Source: Promerops cafer (Eukaryota > Chordata > Aves > Passeriformes > Nectariniidae). From it: a stretch of DNA of 64,000 nt. A program made the translations under genes and the position numbers. The notes under the pieces were generated by a model. It worked only from the letters and a program-made list of their open reading frames with translations. It had not been told where the DNA came from and did no database searches. The number at the start of each line of letters is the position of its first letter. Position 1 is the first letter of the stretch. Shown piece after piece: positions 1 to 15,322 of the stretch. The stretch spans positions 384,022 to 448,021 of the forward strand of contig VZSE01000585.1 of NCBI GenBank assembly GCA_013398275.1, written 5' to 3'.

Positions 1-3000
1 GTTCATGTTTTTTTTTTGTTTGTTTGTTTGGGGTTTTTTTTGCCAGTAGGAATTTTATTTGAGATGAGGAAAACAAAAACTTTCCTCTTTTCTGGGACTT
101 CCAATCTTAAATGTCCAGCAGAAAATAAGGCATACCTGCACACCTTAGACCTTCGGCAAATGTGTTGTCATTTGAAAATCTTGGACATGTCATTTTTTTC
201 TGGCTTTGAGAAATAATTTTCCATTATTAAGGTGAAAGGATCTGATCATGATAGCTCTTTCAACATGGTGTGCTTAGATTGACAGTGCAATTGAAATTAT
301 GATTGGACTAAAGTTGTATTATTTTTATATTTTATACAAATGTATTCAGCTAGGTTTTAATTCTCAACGTTGAGAGAAAAGTGAACTGAATAACTGAAAG
401 AAAACAGGAAACTTCTACAGGAGTAACTCATGTAGCCAACACTCTATTTCTAAAGATGCCTTTTACCAAGGATTCTGTTTTCTATTAAACAAAAGTCACT
501 TTATCTCCATTAATAACCTCATTGACTGCTGTGTGACTACCTAGGTTGTGTGGAGATGTCTGATTACATGCAGTCAAGGCTGGGAAATGTAAATGGTATC
601 ATGTATGGCCTTGTTCTTTTCATCCCTTTACTCATTTGCTTCTGGCAGTGTGTCCCTCTGGATCCCTCTGACTTGCAGAGGTTGAGACTTGTCATTCTTC
701 CTTGGAATACCACTAGAGAAAACAAAATTGCTACAGGATATAACCTGATGATTCATTCGCTTAGATGCTCTCTCCCTTCTGAGTAACAACTGAATCATAG
801 CAGATGCCAAGGGTGGAAAAGACTGCTTGTCACAAAAATGTGTGGCTATGTTTAGTGGTGTTCTTGTATCCTAACTTTGTGGTCTCCCATTCTAAGGTGT
901 GTCACGCCCTCAAACACTATTGGTAGGTCTTCAGGAAGAATTGGTCTGTTTTGTCATTCATGTCAGCTATTATAGAAAGGAAATAATTGATTTAAGATAG
1001 TTTATTTTAAGGTAAATGAAATGACCCCTCAAGTTTTGCAAATGTATGTCCAAATTCCTAAAATCCAGAGCTATTTTCTGAGGGAGGATAGGGCACACCA
1101 TGAGCCTGACCCAGTGATAATCAGGGATTTCTTGTGGAGCTTTTCCTCCATGTCTTTCATTTTTCTATCCATCTCTGATATACTATTCAAGAGAGAACTG
1201 TACCTCATAATGGCATTTCTTATGCCTTATCTAAGATATTGGCTATGTAAAGGTTTTTTTAAAGTTTTGGGAAGTTTTTGAGTTACAGATAATTTCCATT
1301 GTTTATATTTTTTACATTTCTTAATCTGTGAGGAACAGGGTGAAAGTGAGAGACAATGAAGTATTAATTATTTTATGGTAATACAGAAATCATTCTTCAG
1401 CTGAGAAAGTTGCTGACTGAAGATTTGTAATGGTGGTAGTGGTTAAATTTTTGTAACATAAGGATGTACTAGCTAAGATGAAATGAAATGTTGTTCCAGA
1501 CCTTTCATTAGCTGCAGCATATACATCAGTAAAAAAATAAGAATCAGATTTGCTGGCTTATTTTAGGATTTCTCCATTTCTATTCATATGTGTCTCTTGG
1601 GAATTAATAATACAGTCATTGTTTTTTAAGGCCCTTTAAGTATTCTTCACCATCCTAGCATCTTTGGGGACTAACTACAGTGCATTCCCCAGCATGTATG
1701 AGTCCATGTAATGTAAAATTGATATTAGAGTGTAGTTTTACATATCACACATTTTGAAACCTTCTCCTGTGTGTGAATTTTCTCTCATAAGAACTGTTTG
1801 TTCATTGTTTTTATGTTTTTAAACATAAACTGAAGACCTTTTTTTTGTTTAATTTTTTTCTCCCTGAGATTCTCTCTGTTTATAGACTGTACACCCCATG
1901 TTTTTAAGACTTACTATCTGAAGTTTTTACACAGTAAATATCTTACCTACTTTCCTCCAAGCTAAAGAAAAGTTTTGCCTCCCCTTTCTCTTTATTGTTT
2001 CTTCAATTTCCAATTCTTTCACATTTGTTGAGTAATAGAGAAATGAACTGGCTTATGGTTATTTTACTTCTTCATTTGTGTATTGGGATAATTAATTGTG
2101 TAGTTTGTAATCCCAATACCAGGATGGCACTGACAAATTCTTTGAGTGGTAATGATGTGTTCTTTTCAATTGCCATCTTAAGAGCTAGGGTCAAATCCTG
2201 ATGCAGTAGCTCAGATTTTACTCTGCCTCATAATTACTGAGTATCTTCATGAGGGCTTTAATGAACAGAGGGACACGAAAACTAAAAACAGGTTGTCTGC
2301 TCACAAGGTAATACATATGAAGACGAAGGAAAAGAGTTGGAAGACTCATTTCTGTCCCTGTCCCATGATTTCTGCCTTCTGTTCTGCATCTCCTCACCTT
2401 CAGTGTTTCATGCTCAGCTCTCTGGACTCCTCATCATGTCTTCCCTTACCATGAGAACAGATCCAAAATAAGTTAATGGTCATGTTTTCCCCACACCTTT
2501 CCCAACAGCCCACACAATGAACAAAGGTTCATTGGCTGCACATTGATCTTGTGTTGCCAATATATTTTCCCTTCTCTGTGTGGTTCAGAATATGATGGGA
2601 GAAAGGAACACTAACATGCACAACATCAGAAGCCATGCTGGAGCTGCTGGCAATGAGTATCCTTACCTTTTTTGGTTTGCTTCACAAAAAAAGAGGGGGA
2701 AAAGAGGGGGTATGAAATTATGAATCTACAGATACTTTTACATAAATCAATGTCTGGTTTTGCATTTGTTTTACCTTTAAAAGAAAAATCCTTCTGTGAA
2801 GGTTATAAAATAGGCTAAGATTTATGTAAGTAAGAGATGAGGAATCTTATTGCTTGCAAGGTTGTTTATGACATAAGCAAAGACAAACAGAAGGATGAAA
2901 GGAAAGGTAACATTTGTTGTGAATACCCAAGAGAAAATGTTCATAAACTGGGAGTTTTGGAAATGCCAAGTGTATTATTTTCTCCATTTTATTTCTAGAA

Positions 3001-6000
3001 GTGGAGTTAGAAGTTCATTAACTTATGAAGGTAAGACCAGCATAATGCTACACTATTTTTGTCCATCATCTGAGAAGATTAATGACAACTAACAGTATTA
3101 ATTCAATTCTCTAGGCAAGTTGCACAGCCTTAATGACAAACGCATGATGGGGTAAATCACTGAATTTTTTTTCCCAGCTGCATCTCCTGAATTTGTACAA
3201 GAACACGGTCTTGCTGGACTGGGACAGGGCAGAGCCAGGAACATGTAGGTCAAAAAGAAAGATCAGAATGTACTTGCTGACACTGCATAGGACATGAGTT
3301 TCTTGGAAAGCAATGAGCTAAGTACAATTTTGGTAAGATTCCAAACAGAGTTCAGGGTGTAGCTGATGATATTTTTTTGTCCTTTCTTTGGAACTTGAGT
3401 TTTTTTAGTTTGTAGGTTTCAAGCTTTTCTCATAAAACAAGGTGGTTAGAAAGCTACTGCAGACAAAACTCCAAAACTACTGGGAGTCATGTTGCCTCAC
3501 TCCAGGGACTGGAGCTTTTCTGGAAGTACTAGAAAGCACATGATGAAATCACACCCTTGGGAACCACTTGATAGAGAAAGAGGAATAACCTCCCAGTGGG
3601 AGACCCTGGGGCAGGGTGAACACACAGCTGCCTCCACCATCACAGAGCTGAAAACTTGTCTGGTGCATTCTATTGGTCCTCTTTATCCCTTTAGTCTCCT
3701 TCACACCTTTCTTCATCAAACACTGAGTTATGTGATCTCTTGGTGTTTTCACCATGCACTGGTGTAACACAAGGGTTACAGCAGCATTGGAAGGCAAGGG
3801 GAGCTTGTTACACACTGTCAGATAAAAACTGGTGGGAGTGCTAGGCAGGACAAAAATCCTACTGATATTTAAGTTTTTCACAGGTAGGAGAACTTCTCTT
3901 AGGAATAAACTGGGCCTCATCAGAAAGAGATAGCTGGTGGATGACCCAGCACTGGGCAGCTATAGTGGCATACAGTGTCCCCAGGAGTTTGTAAATCATC
4001 TCAGTGAAGGATGCTGAAGACCCATCAAAGCAATTTGAAATGAAGATTGACAAATTTTTTTAAACTAATTAAAACTCAGTTGGTATTGCTAAGGACTCAA
4101 GCTGAAGCTGCTAGGGCACACCACCTCTGCTATTTTCTGCATAAAGTGAGCAAAGCCAGGTTTAGGGGAAGTTGAAAGAGAAAACTGGCTTAGGCTTAGA
4201 TAGGAAAGGCAAAACAAGCAAATATGAATTATTTGCCACTTGCCACTATTTTCTGAGAAAATCAACATCAGTGAGAAATGTAATTACTTTTTTATTTTAT
4301 TTTGAAATGAAGATAATAAAAGGTGACAGAATATAATCTAGGAAAACAAGAGAAGGCTAGCCCAGCTTTTTTTATTTTCTCATTTAAAAAAATCAGTATT
4401 TTCAACTCTAGCCATTCAAAAAAAAAATTAGAGGAGGATTTTCTCAAAAGGAATAAATTTGAAGGTGAAGTGTATGCATGTGTCTACTAGGGTGAATATC
4501 AGGCTTGAGATATCAGAGTTCATTCCAGTAATGTTTTTAAATCTTCCTCAACAATGTATTAGCCATTTACTTATTTTTCTTTCAATGGAGATTCTCTTGT
4601 TATCAACTGACTTGAGGAAAGAGGTCTTTAGTGTTCAGGTATGAATGCAATCAAAAATAAAATCTCAGAATAGTGTTCTGTGCTATGATAAAAAGATATC
4701 AGAGCACAGAACATTATTAGTAATTAGAACTTTATATATTTTGTTTTTCCGGTTTGTGTTCTTTTGTCTAGTTGGTTGGGTGGGTTTGGATTTTTTATTT
4801 AATTTTAGGGTTTTGTTGTTTTTTTTTGTTTGTTTCCATTAACTTTTAAGGTTTTTTTTTTTTAAGTAAAGTATGGATTACATAAGGTATATCTGTTTTA
4901 CATGATTATGCCTAAGACAAAAAATCCCCACACTTGTCTTCCAGAGGAGAAGCTGTCTCTTCTGCTGTGCTTGTTTAAGCAGCAAAGTCCAGCCTGGAAC
5001 TCGTGCCACCCTGCTCCCATCAGCAGCCCAGTCATGTCTGGAGCACTGACCTATTTGCCTGGCAGACTGCTAAGAGTTACAGCAACTAACTGTTTCTGAT
5101 TTCTCCTCGAGGCAGTAGAATGAGTCTGTGGTGCATCACTTCCTCACCGACTGCAAGGTAAGAATAAGACCAGTCTTACTGTCTTTGAAGGCTCAAGTGG
5201 GTATGATAATGAATTCTTTGCCTTGTGCTTGTACAGTGCCCTGTTGCAATCAGATTTAGTTTGTCCTGCTGCTTCTCCTCAAAAAGATAGTACAGCCCAC
5301 GAAAGAGGAGCCCCTGCTTAATGGCAATGACATTGTCAAGTTTTTTAAATGTTGTTGCTCTGTGCTGGTGTTTCTGAGAAGTTGTGGGAAGTTCAGTCTT
5401 GTGTGATATCAAGACGATTGCTAAAAACAGCTGCTCTCAATCACCCGGGCAGTGAAGGGATATGTCAGGGCTGACACAAGAAGATCCAGAAAAACAAGAA
5501 AATTAATACTAATACTAATACTAATAACAACAACAACAATAACAATAATATCATCATCATCAACAATAATTATAATAAAGTGGGGAAGGAGAGTGGGGAA
5601 GGAGAGTGGGGAAGGGAAACCCGGCACTGGTTACAGAAACACGACTCAGCTTCTGTTCAGTGAGCCCTCTGTTCAAGCTCATTACACAACACATTTACAA
5701 GGGGTTTTCATACTTGTTGCCTGGCTTCTCCACTCTGATTTCCTGTTTACAGCAGGCTAGGAACAAAACTTGTCAGAATAGCTGGAGAGCTGGACCCTGG
5801 CTGCAGGGGAGCTCCTGCCAGAGCAAGTTTTGCAGTATTTAGATCCAGAGATGTCCTGGCATTGTCCCAGTCTTTAACAATAAACACAATAGTTTCACTC
5901 CAGCAGCAGTTGTATGTTCTGGTATGCACACACCAGCTGTGTTCCTGCTCCTACAGTCAAAGTGTTTTCCCAGACAGAATACTTCATAAAACAAAAATAG

Positions 6001-9000
6001 GCTTGTGCCATTTACAAGGCCTATTATTTTAAATGCACCTCTTTTTTTCCAATATATTTCCTAATTTCTAAATTAAGCTCATCAAAACTATTAATTTAAT
6101 AATGTCGCTTTTAGAAACTTTTCAAACATATGGGTTGAATACATGTAAAGGAAAAAGAAGAGAGAAAATATATGTGCAAGTTTGCTTGGCAATTTATTAA
6201 GCAAAAATTACCAATACTGGCCATACCATTAGAAAGCATGTAACAAAACAAAGGAAAATGTGAATCTGTCAAGTTTACCTCCAAAATTTCCTTAACACAT
6301 ACCAAAGAAGTTGAAATGGTTAATAGGTATAAGAACCTCTGCAATAATAGATTAATCCGTTGATTCTGTTTTCAGTGTTTATCCAAGTGACATGAACATA
6401 CATATGTTTTCCCAGGAAACTAGGAAATTTAACATGCAGTCTTTTAATCTGACCTCTAATTCCTGTGTTCTACCAGGTTAGCTTCAATGGACATTTTAAA
6501 AATATAACTCTACATAAAATAAAGTGTAGAACAAATTTATTTTGTAAAGAAATAAGTTTTAGTTTTAAGCCTTCAGAGAGTTTTTTACAGGATTCATAAA
6601 CGGAAGAAGAAGCAAAGCTATTTAAATATGGAAAAAAATTGGTGGTGTCTTTTTTATTTGCTTGAAAAATATCTTGTTTTGTAGTCTTAAAATGAAATCT
6701 TAATTTTTTTCCTGTCAAGTTACTTGACGTAGTGCTTTAGGCTAGAATAGCTGGAATATGTTCCTGATTATAGCAATTGCCTGGTCTTCCATTATTTAAA
6801 AGGAAGTACAAAGACTTGAAAAACCATATTGAAGGAAATCATTTGGGTAGCTCTCCCTAGCAAAAATCCTTTCTCAAGTGCTTCTTGTGTGTTACATTCA
6901 CATGAAACCTCATTCAAATCCAGAATTATCTGAGACTTTACTTAACACTTTATGGTCATGCTGTAAGATGTGGAGATGGAAAGTATGTGGGATATATTGC
7001 TATTTAAAGCTTGCACAGCTTTGGAAGCCTGAAGACTACTGAGATCATAGTGAAAAAAGTAGAGAAGGTAAAGGTGAGAAAGTATTCTTCAAAGTTCTTA
7101 ATATATTATGAAGGGAAAAATGAGATCACCAAGATAGTTTTCAAATACTAAGCCTCCTGCATGCTAAGACTCTCCTGGCAGAAGAATTACTCTGGATTCG
7201 CAAGCAAAAATGTAGGCTTAGTGTAAATGATCAACATGAAACTTTTGGAAGCTGTTTGATACAGCTTATGGCTGCAACAGTAAGATTGGATAATGACATT
7301 TCAACTACATCTGGCTATAAGTGTTGCTTATAAATGTACTCTTCAAAGACACTGGTCACCTGGAGCAAACTCGGAGAGCAAATTATAGATTTTGAGTTCT
7401 GTCTTGTCCCTATTTGTGCATATTTTTAACTCCAATGCACATGGAATATTGTCAGTAAGAGAGACTTTCTTAGGCAATTTTTTCTTGTTGAAAAGCAAGT
7501 TTCCAATGAATAGCATCAATATTGCTTAGTTCTTAGAGTTCTCCTTTACCCCAAGAATGAATCAGAGGAAAAGATGAGCACCAATGTGTCCCTACTAAAT
7601 GAAAGACTACAACTATAATTTTTGTTAGGTTTAAAATGTCAAGTCATATTTGTTGTAAGAGTTAACCATAGCTAAACTTTCCTCATGCAGGCATTAAGAG
7701 GTATTAGGATGGAGCTTTGTAATGTCTGTCTCTCTGTTTCATATATGGGCAATACACACTCCACTCATGGCTCCAAAGAGAAAGGCACCAAAACATTGTA
7801 TTAGAAACATAACAGCATCCTTGCAAATTGTAAGATTTAGTTGTCATCTGTTCTATGACCACTTTTAGGTAACTCAACAGGAAATTGCAGCACTTTGAGA
7901 AAACAGGTTACATGAACACAGGGCATACTGGAGACTTGCTTTCCTTGCTTCAGCAGCCTTCTCTTAAGTAAACACAGGAGGAGTGTTTCTGTGCACAGCA
8001 GTGTCTGAGGCTTGCAGGAAAATGGGGGTTCAGATAACACATCTTCAAAGTGGCAATCCTCGGTGTTGCCTATGCCTTAGCTGCATTAAATGACCTACTT
8101 TTCTCTATCCAAGTGCTAAGCTGGGGGTGGTGGACACCACTGGTGCCCTTCCAGAGTGACAGGACAAATAGCTCATTGGTGAGAGCATCAGTTGCTTTAG
8201 AGAGCAATGGAAATTAGAGCAGTGTCTATTAGGAGACCATGTGGGTGTCAGAAAACTGAGCACAGGCTGTCTGGCAAGACTTTCAGCTTTCTGGAGCACA
8301 CAGGGACTTACAGGACAAAAATGCATGTAGTGTATTTTTCAGTAATTGCAAAGTATATTTTGTTGTAAAAAAGCAAATGCTCTTAATGTTACCTAATATG
8401 TTACTAATGAATTAAAGAAGTTCCTCTGAACCTGTCAGAGTCTGTGCAAAATGGATCTGTGGGCTCAGTGACATAACGAGTGTGCTGTCAGCCTGCCATA
8501 TGCCACAAATGCAGAGAAGTTGTGAGTGCACTGGTTGTACCATGCTGGATCTGTGAAGATGCAAGCCCAACTGAGCATTCTGCAGTTTTGGTTGCAGAAC
8601 TCTAAGGCTTGGGATAAAGAAATCATGAAGCGAAACACAAGAATGCACCCAGATAATTTATCTTTAGTAAGTTGAATGAGATAAGCTGTGTCCCTTAATT
8701 TTTACAGTGTACCTACCCTATAGGATGCTTCATTCCTTTCACTTCAGAAGTAAGAGTTTAAATTTCATAACCTGTATTCATATAAAACTTCCAGCAATTT
8801 CCTCCTCATTGTTCTATGGAAGTGATATTGGGAAGGCTGATGCCACAATTGACTGACTGTTCTCCATGATTTAAGAGAGAAGTTTCCTCTTAGAACCTTT
8901 CCTCTAAAAAAAATCAAAAGAAAAGAAGTTTTTGAAATACTGTTTTGATGAACTGAGAGTGATATATGTCCATTTTCCAATAAATAAAACAGTGCCTGAA

Positions 9001-12000
9001 AAAACATACCTGATTAAAAACCATTATATTTATGCTTCTCTGTATCCTAATCACGAGCTGACGGGTTGAAAGACACCAGCAGAATGTCATCATTGCCAGA
9101 TTCTACATCTGGATCTTTGATTTATTTGACAGACATGTAACATACAAAATATCCAGGCGAACTGCCAGTGACTGTTTAGATGTTGGTACGGGGGAACACA
9201 CAATGTTCTTCACAGATCTGTGCCTAGTCATTCCCCCAGAACTGCCTTTTTCTACTTGTCTTTGTTTGTGTCGACCTTGTGTTGTGTGGATTGAGACAAG
9301 TACTCCTCTATTTGTTTTTTACATAAAAGGATGGTGACTGGGAAGGTTGAAAATTTCTTTTTCTGCAGGTTTAGTGATGCAGCAGTCATGAATCAGAGCG
9401 AGATGAACTCAGTTAAGAGACAAAAGTAATTAAAATCTGTGAACTACAAGGAAATCAACAGAATGGAAGAAATGTCATCCTTTTAACTCAGTAAACATAG
9501 TCAGTGAGCCACAAATCCTACTTTTGATGATCATTTTTGCCTTTTCTATGTACTGTGTTTATGTAATATAATCCCCTCAAAAAAAAAAAANTATGTACTA
9601 TCATGTGGAAGCAAATTGTATGTTCATGAATCTAATTGTACAGAACTGAGCTTGTCATAATCCATATAAGCACACAAGATGTGAAAAGGCTGAGCCTATT
9701 TCTATTTCTTTAATAAGACCAATTGCTTATATGCTATTTATTTAAATAATTGCAACCATCTTCTTCCCCCACCCTTGCTTTTTCCTTTTGGAGAGAAACA
9801 ACTCCTAGAAATAACTAGTGTCAGCTGTGAATTCTGGAGGAGAAGCCAAGAATATAAAACCCGTGCATGTGTGGACAGATCTGACCCTCACCGAGAACAT
9901 GGTGACACTGTCTCTTTTCCCTGCCCCGGACAGCCTGTTGTCAGCAGCACCTTTTAGAGACAGGAGCCAAGGGACTTTTAGATCAGGAGCCAAGGGACTG
10001 ATTTTCCCTGCAGCTGCTCCTGAGAGTCAGACAGCCCTTGCTGAGGATGAGACTGCACTTTCACTATCCCTGCTCCGAGAGGATGATGCCTGGATCCTGC
10101 TGACGAGACCCAGTGTTCCCACAGCACCCCTATTAAGGTGGTTGCCCATGTTTGTATTGCTCAGTGTGGAGTGTTTTGTGCTCATCCACGACATTCAAAC
10201 ATTGATGAGTGACATAAGACTAAACTTAAAGCAAACAGATGGCACCCGTTGCCTCTGAGGAAATTAAGTAGAGGCACCACGACAAGTTTTCTTGCTATGT
10301 CCACGGCACACACTGCTTCCACTGACAAATCCCAGTAGCTTTTGGTTTTCAGCATGCTCCATTGCTCTTAGGTTTTTTCCACTCTCTGTCTTCTTGTAAC
10401 AACACTAGCCTTAAGGCTTCTTGGGGGTCTGCGTTGCAATTTATGAACGTGAAACCTTTTAAAGGTCACAAGACTGCTTGCTCCTCCTGTCAACAACTTG
10501 CCTTACAAGAGGGCTGGAGAAAAGTGTTTGGTTCAGTTCCTGGGTACAATTCAGAGCACCACAGAATAATCCAGTAACAGCACTTTGAAACCCCTTTTTA
10601 AAACTGTCACCATGTTTAGAAAGATCTATGGGCTGCAGAAAAAAAACTATCTTCTTATAAAGCTGGAAAACAAAACGGCACGTCCAAGTCTAAACTGTCC
10701 TTGTCTGAACCGGACAGATCTGTTTTGTGTAATCAGTCAACAGATCTCTGGATCACATCAATCAAAGCTGTTCCTTACCCGCAGTCCCTTTTGTCCATGT
10801 CTGCCCGTGTTTGGGGCTGTGCATGTCATCCCTGTGGACTCACGCAGGTGGTGGAGGTAGATGCACGTTGATGGGGAATTTGCTCTGTCAGATTTTCCGG
10901 AAGGGCCTCTCACTGCTTTCAGCAAGGGACTTGCCTGTTGCAATGCACTTAAAAATTTCAGATTGCACTACTGAGCTAAAAATATCTGTGTGTTCGTCAG
11001 AGGTGAGATGTCTGGCTTCTCTCTTGGTGGCTGCCTGGACACTCTGGGTAGAGGGGCCAGTCGCCAGTTGCAAAATTTGGGTTCCTTCCTTCCCCCTGCA
11101 CTGCTCTTTAATTGCAATAATAGCAACTTTTCATCCCTTTCAGATCTGCTCACTTTGAGCAAAGGGTAAAAGAATGATTGGCTGGAGTATTTTGTATTTA
11201 CCGACTAGTTGCCAAGAGAATAAGGTTTAGCACAGCGGAGTTTGCCTTTCGCAGTAGCAAATAAAACATGCTGTTTGTACTCCGTTTCAACCCTAACCAT
11301 GCTCTCAAGTGTAAAATTTCCTGTTTTTTCTGGTTGTGCCAGAAATCTAGTCAGTCATGCAAAGTCATAGAAGAGTACCGAATATATGCTAAATAAATTA
11401 ATGTAATTTAAAATTACTTTCTAATTGCATATAGGAAGTAAAAAACTATAAGCACAAGTGTAGGGTAGTATAGCCTTCATTAGAACAGTGTTTCCCTATG
11501 TCAGTTACATGAAAATGCTGCTTATAAACCTTTTTAAAGATTAATTTGTTTGTGGTTTGTGGTACTTTGGTTTTTTGGGGGTTTTTAGGGGGTGGAGGAG
11601 TAATTGTGAGACAGAGGTAGGATCTGTTGTCTCCCAGGTAAAAAGATACAACTTCACTGCAGTGTAGTCTAATATTAGTGGTTCCTCTCAATGCCTTTAA
11701 CCTGTGATAAAATCACCTTCAAGGTAAGTAAATTTGCATTCATTGTGAGATAATTCATGATAATAATGCTGAAATCCCTTAAATAGTTCCCATATTGCAA
11801 CTGCTTATTTAGTAGCTCATACCATGAATAAAAAGTGAGTGTTATATAAGGAATTCAAAAGTCTATCTAGTCAGTACTCCTAGGTTTTTGTTCCATAAAA
11901 TATGATTGGGAGAAAGACTACAGCGTCTTTTCAAACTTATTCTGAAAAGGTATTTTAGGTCAAAAAGTCAGATGAAATGGGTTTTCTTTGAGGAAATACA

Positions 12001-14758
12001 GGCTTATATGAGGCTTCATGGTAGCATAAGTTATATGCACAGAAAAGAAGTGGGATATTTTGAAGCATTAAAAAGTTTGAATAAAATATAGGAAGCGGAA
12101 GATAGCAATTAAGAGAATTTATTCAGATTAAGAGAAGATTATTACTTCCTTTGAATTACTTTGAACTATGAGGGGAAAAAGAGGGGAAAATCAGAAAAAA
12201 ATAGAAGTTTTGTGGCTTTAAAGTTTACTTAATTTACATTCTTCTGCTTCTGCACAGGCCAGGTATCGTTTTCTTCCTTTGTTTTGTTTGGGAGGTCAAC
12301 TGAAGAATTGCTTTGTTTCTTTAGAGGTGTGCAACTCTGTCACCATAAACAGTGTAGATGGACTGAAAAATAATGGCCAGCAGTAAAACTGTCCTTCCTG
12401 TCTTATCCTGTTAAATGACAGGGAAGGGGACCATTTAGTTTAATTTATAGGAGATAATTATATTGCTGTAAAACATTGCTGCAGGCTTCTCTTTGTTTAT
12501 ATTGCATATTTAATACTGAAATTATTTTTTTTAATTAGAGCTGCGGTTGTTATCATGATCTATTTTCTTGGAATTCTTAACTAGGGAAAATGGGCTACTT
12601 ACGGAAGAAATCGACTGGTTTCAACCAACTTCAACTGACTTAGGATAGACACCTCAAGTAAGAGTGTAAATAATAAAAAAACAATTTATTAATCAGAAGT
12701 CATTACTTGCTGAATACTTGACACCTTTTACAGAAGGTATTCCTAAATTCTGTTTCTTAGCTGATGGGCAAGAATGACAGTTTCGCCTTGAATATTGACC
12801 ATCTCCAGTAAGAAGTTTCATTTTCATTCAAGGCAGTCCAATCACAGCAAGGCCTTTTCTAGCTCTGGGAAATTGCACTAATTTCCAGATAAATAATAAA
12901 CAGGTTTTGCAGTTATTTTCCCCCTCCTCCTATGCTCCAACCCACCATTCAGCTAAAACCAAAAGTATCGTATCTCGTTTGAGAAAGATTGAATAGCATC
13001 ACATTCACCAGTTCATTTTGGAAATCACTCTTACCACACCAATAAACAGGTGACAGGTCGTGGCCTCCCCATTACAAAGCATTTGGTGGAGAGTTGGTGG
13101 GTCAATGGCTAAAGCCTGGAGAGACTCGTGATGGAAGGTGACAGACTCTTGGTAGTGACACACGGGAGTGAGAGGAATGCAGGTGTGCTTGGCTATTCCC
13201 CTCAGTGCCCCAGCAGAACATCATGCAGGGAGCTGCTCATGGTAGACAGAATGGATTGTCTTAGAGAGAGAGATAAGTTTTTCCTGTGTAAGACACAGGA
13301 GAATTATCACATAGTGCCAGGCTAACTTTCTGGATGTGTTTTTAAATTTTTTAATTGTACATTCCTCTCCCCCCTAAAATACATCTAAATAATTCAATTT
13401 TTATTCTGTATTTAGCACTCTCCCCTTCTCTGATCCAGGTAATTGTCTTTCATCCAAATTTGACCACCATTTCAGGCAAGGTGCCTGAAGCAAACTCAAC
13501 AGGCAGTGTCCTTCTGAACTCTGAATCCCCCATTAGGAGTTGTACTGGTGAAAAGTGCACTGTTCAACTTGGATTTCATGGCAGCACTCGGACTCTTACT
13601 CAGAAGCTAATCCTCTGTCCTAACATTCACTAGGTACGGAGATTCAGCTCTAAAAATAGCACGCTGTATCCAGGTGGAGTTCCAGGAGTGAATGACTGCT
13701 GGGAGAAGATATAGGTTACTTTTCTCCTATTTCCAGGATATGATCTGGAGGTCACAGTGGAATGTGCCTGACAATGTGCCTTTGCAAGTGACTTTCACTA
13801 ATAACATCAAAATCCAGGAGCTAAAATCCACAGTAATGGTCATACAGTGCAAATCCTGGTAACTCCTAATGTGTCTGTGGATCTCTGAAGGGGGACTCCA
13901 CTCAGAATCCACAATATGTGGGACATCTGGCCTCTGTGGCCCCAGGAACAGCCGTCTTCCTGCAGTACTAGCCTACGGAAAATCTCCGCTGGGCATTTGT
14001 CTCTCTGCAATAGTTGCCCATAGCCATGTACCCAGTCACAGGAATTGGTTCTGGTCAGCACCATCAGCCCAGGGAAAGATGTTCTCCTGTGGAAAAGCAT
14101 TGCTGGGTTTCTGCCCAGCTTCACAAGCTGCTTCTGGAGACCCTACATCACTGCAGCAGCTGGACTTTGTAGCTGTGCTGTGGAAAGGTAAGGCAGATGA
14201 AGATCATGGCAAAGTGGTGGTCCATTTCTGTAAAATGAGGGAAGGCTTAAATCTAGCAAGGGGTTAAAAACATGTACTAGGTAATTCTAATTTAACTAGC
14301 TAATTCCCAGAAAATATCTTGATCCATATTGCAGCATCGCCTCTCAAAGCTCAAGTGCTTAAGCAATTGTAACTTACTGCTGTTAATGGATGGCTGAGGT
14401 AGAAGAGCCATTAATTTTACATGCTGGTGTAACAGGGTTTTGTACATATTTATATATTTACATTTATACTATTTATATAAAGAAATATACATCTGCATTT
14501 AAAAATTCTCAAGGTCTCAAGTAATAAAACTTTGATAATTTCCGAATTTATAGTAACACTGACAATACAGCTAAATTTGTTAGGCAGAGGTGCCAGTCTG
14601 AAAATGTAGGATTTCAAGATGTTGCACAAGCTGCTAGAAGAGTGTCCCTTTAATGGTGCTAATTTAAATTCTACCTCTGTCACATAGCACTAGAAATCCC
14701 TAGGAAGGGTTGTGCAGGTATCAAAAAAAAATGCATATANCTTAGCTATGAAGGAGTT
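1..14758. other. Non-coding DNA 3' of ARRDC3
   Basis: This AT-rich stretch carries no open reading frame that I recognise. The longest frames are about 90-146 codons, have no family motifs and are not joined by matching splice sites. It contains a compound microsatellite near 5.5 kb, A- and T-rich runs, a single N at 9591 next to a poly-A run and another N at 14740. A short direct repeat (caggagccaagggact, at about 9961 and 9984) is the only other repetition I noticed. Distal regulatory elements could be present but cannot be seen without cross-species alignment. Confidence 0.6.
5504..5620. repeat. Compound microsatellite and short minisatellite
   Basis: Consecutive runs of an ACTAAT-like unit, then AAC/AAT triplets, then ATC triplets, pass directly into three copies of a 13-base unit (tggggaaggagag, the last one diverged). 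Both strands show spurious low-complexity reading frames here (poly-Ile, poly-Ser, poly-Thr), which are not genes. Confidence 0.85.
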
Positions 14759-15322
14759 TGTTCTGGTTTTGACTGGGGTAGTTATTTTTTGTCACCGTAG
14801 CTGTTATGGGGACATGTTTCAGATTTGCACAGAAAGCAGCATTGACAACACAAAGGTGTTCTAGGTACTGCTGGGCAGAGCTCACAAGGCATCTAGGCCT
14901 TTTCTGCTTCTTGAGCCACCCCATCAGCAAGTGGGCTGTGGGTAGATAAGGAGTTAGGGGATACAGCTGGGACAGCTGATGCCCAGTTGATCACAGGGAT
15001 ATTCTAGGACATAGGGTGTCATGCTCAGTATATAGAGCTGGGGGAAGAAGGAAGTGGGAAGTCATTCAGAGTGATGGAGTTTGTCTTCCCAAGTCACCAT
15101 TAAGGCATGATGGAGTCCTGAACACAAGACTGTACACTGGAAACAGGGAACGAATTCCTTGGTTTCCTTTGTGTCTGTGGCTTTTGCTTTATTAAACTGT
15201 CTTTATCTCAACACATGAGTCTTCTCACTTTACTCTTCTGACTCTCTTCCCCAACCCCCTGGTGGGGCAGTTAGCAAGAAGCTGCACCATCCTTCTCTGC
15301 TAGTAGAGGTGAAACACTAACA
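14759..15322 (+). mobile_element. Solo LTR, avian ERVL-like
   Basis: The element starts with TGTTCTGGTTTTGACTGGGG and ends in a degenerate AAACACTAACA, the TG...CA layout of a retroviral LTR. Inside there is a TATA-like stretch (agtatata near 15028) preceding a purine-rich GGGGGAAGAAGGAAG segment, and an ATTAAA-type signal near 15192. The opening resembles ERVL LTRs common in bird genomes; that assignment is from memory of the family. The flanks (gagtt and catct) do not form a target-site duplication, so it is old or its ends are slightly off. No internal retroviral sequence is attached, hence a solo LTR. Confidence 0.65.

Noticed and set aside
9818..10258. 146-codon plus-strand open frame
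   Set aside because: No domain or conserved motif; it overlaps a short direct repeat, and other frames in the area are equally open.
13840..14267. Overlapping open frames on both strands (94 and 132 codons)
   Set aside because: Mirror frames of the same slightly GC-richer stretch, with no family resemblance or splice context.
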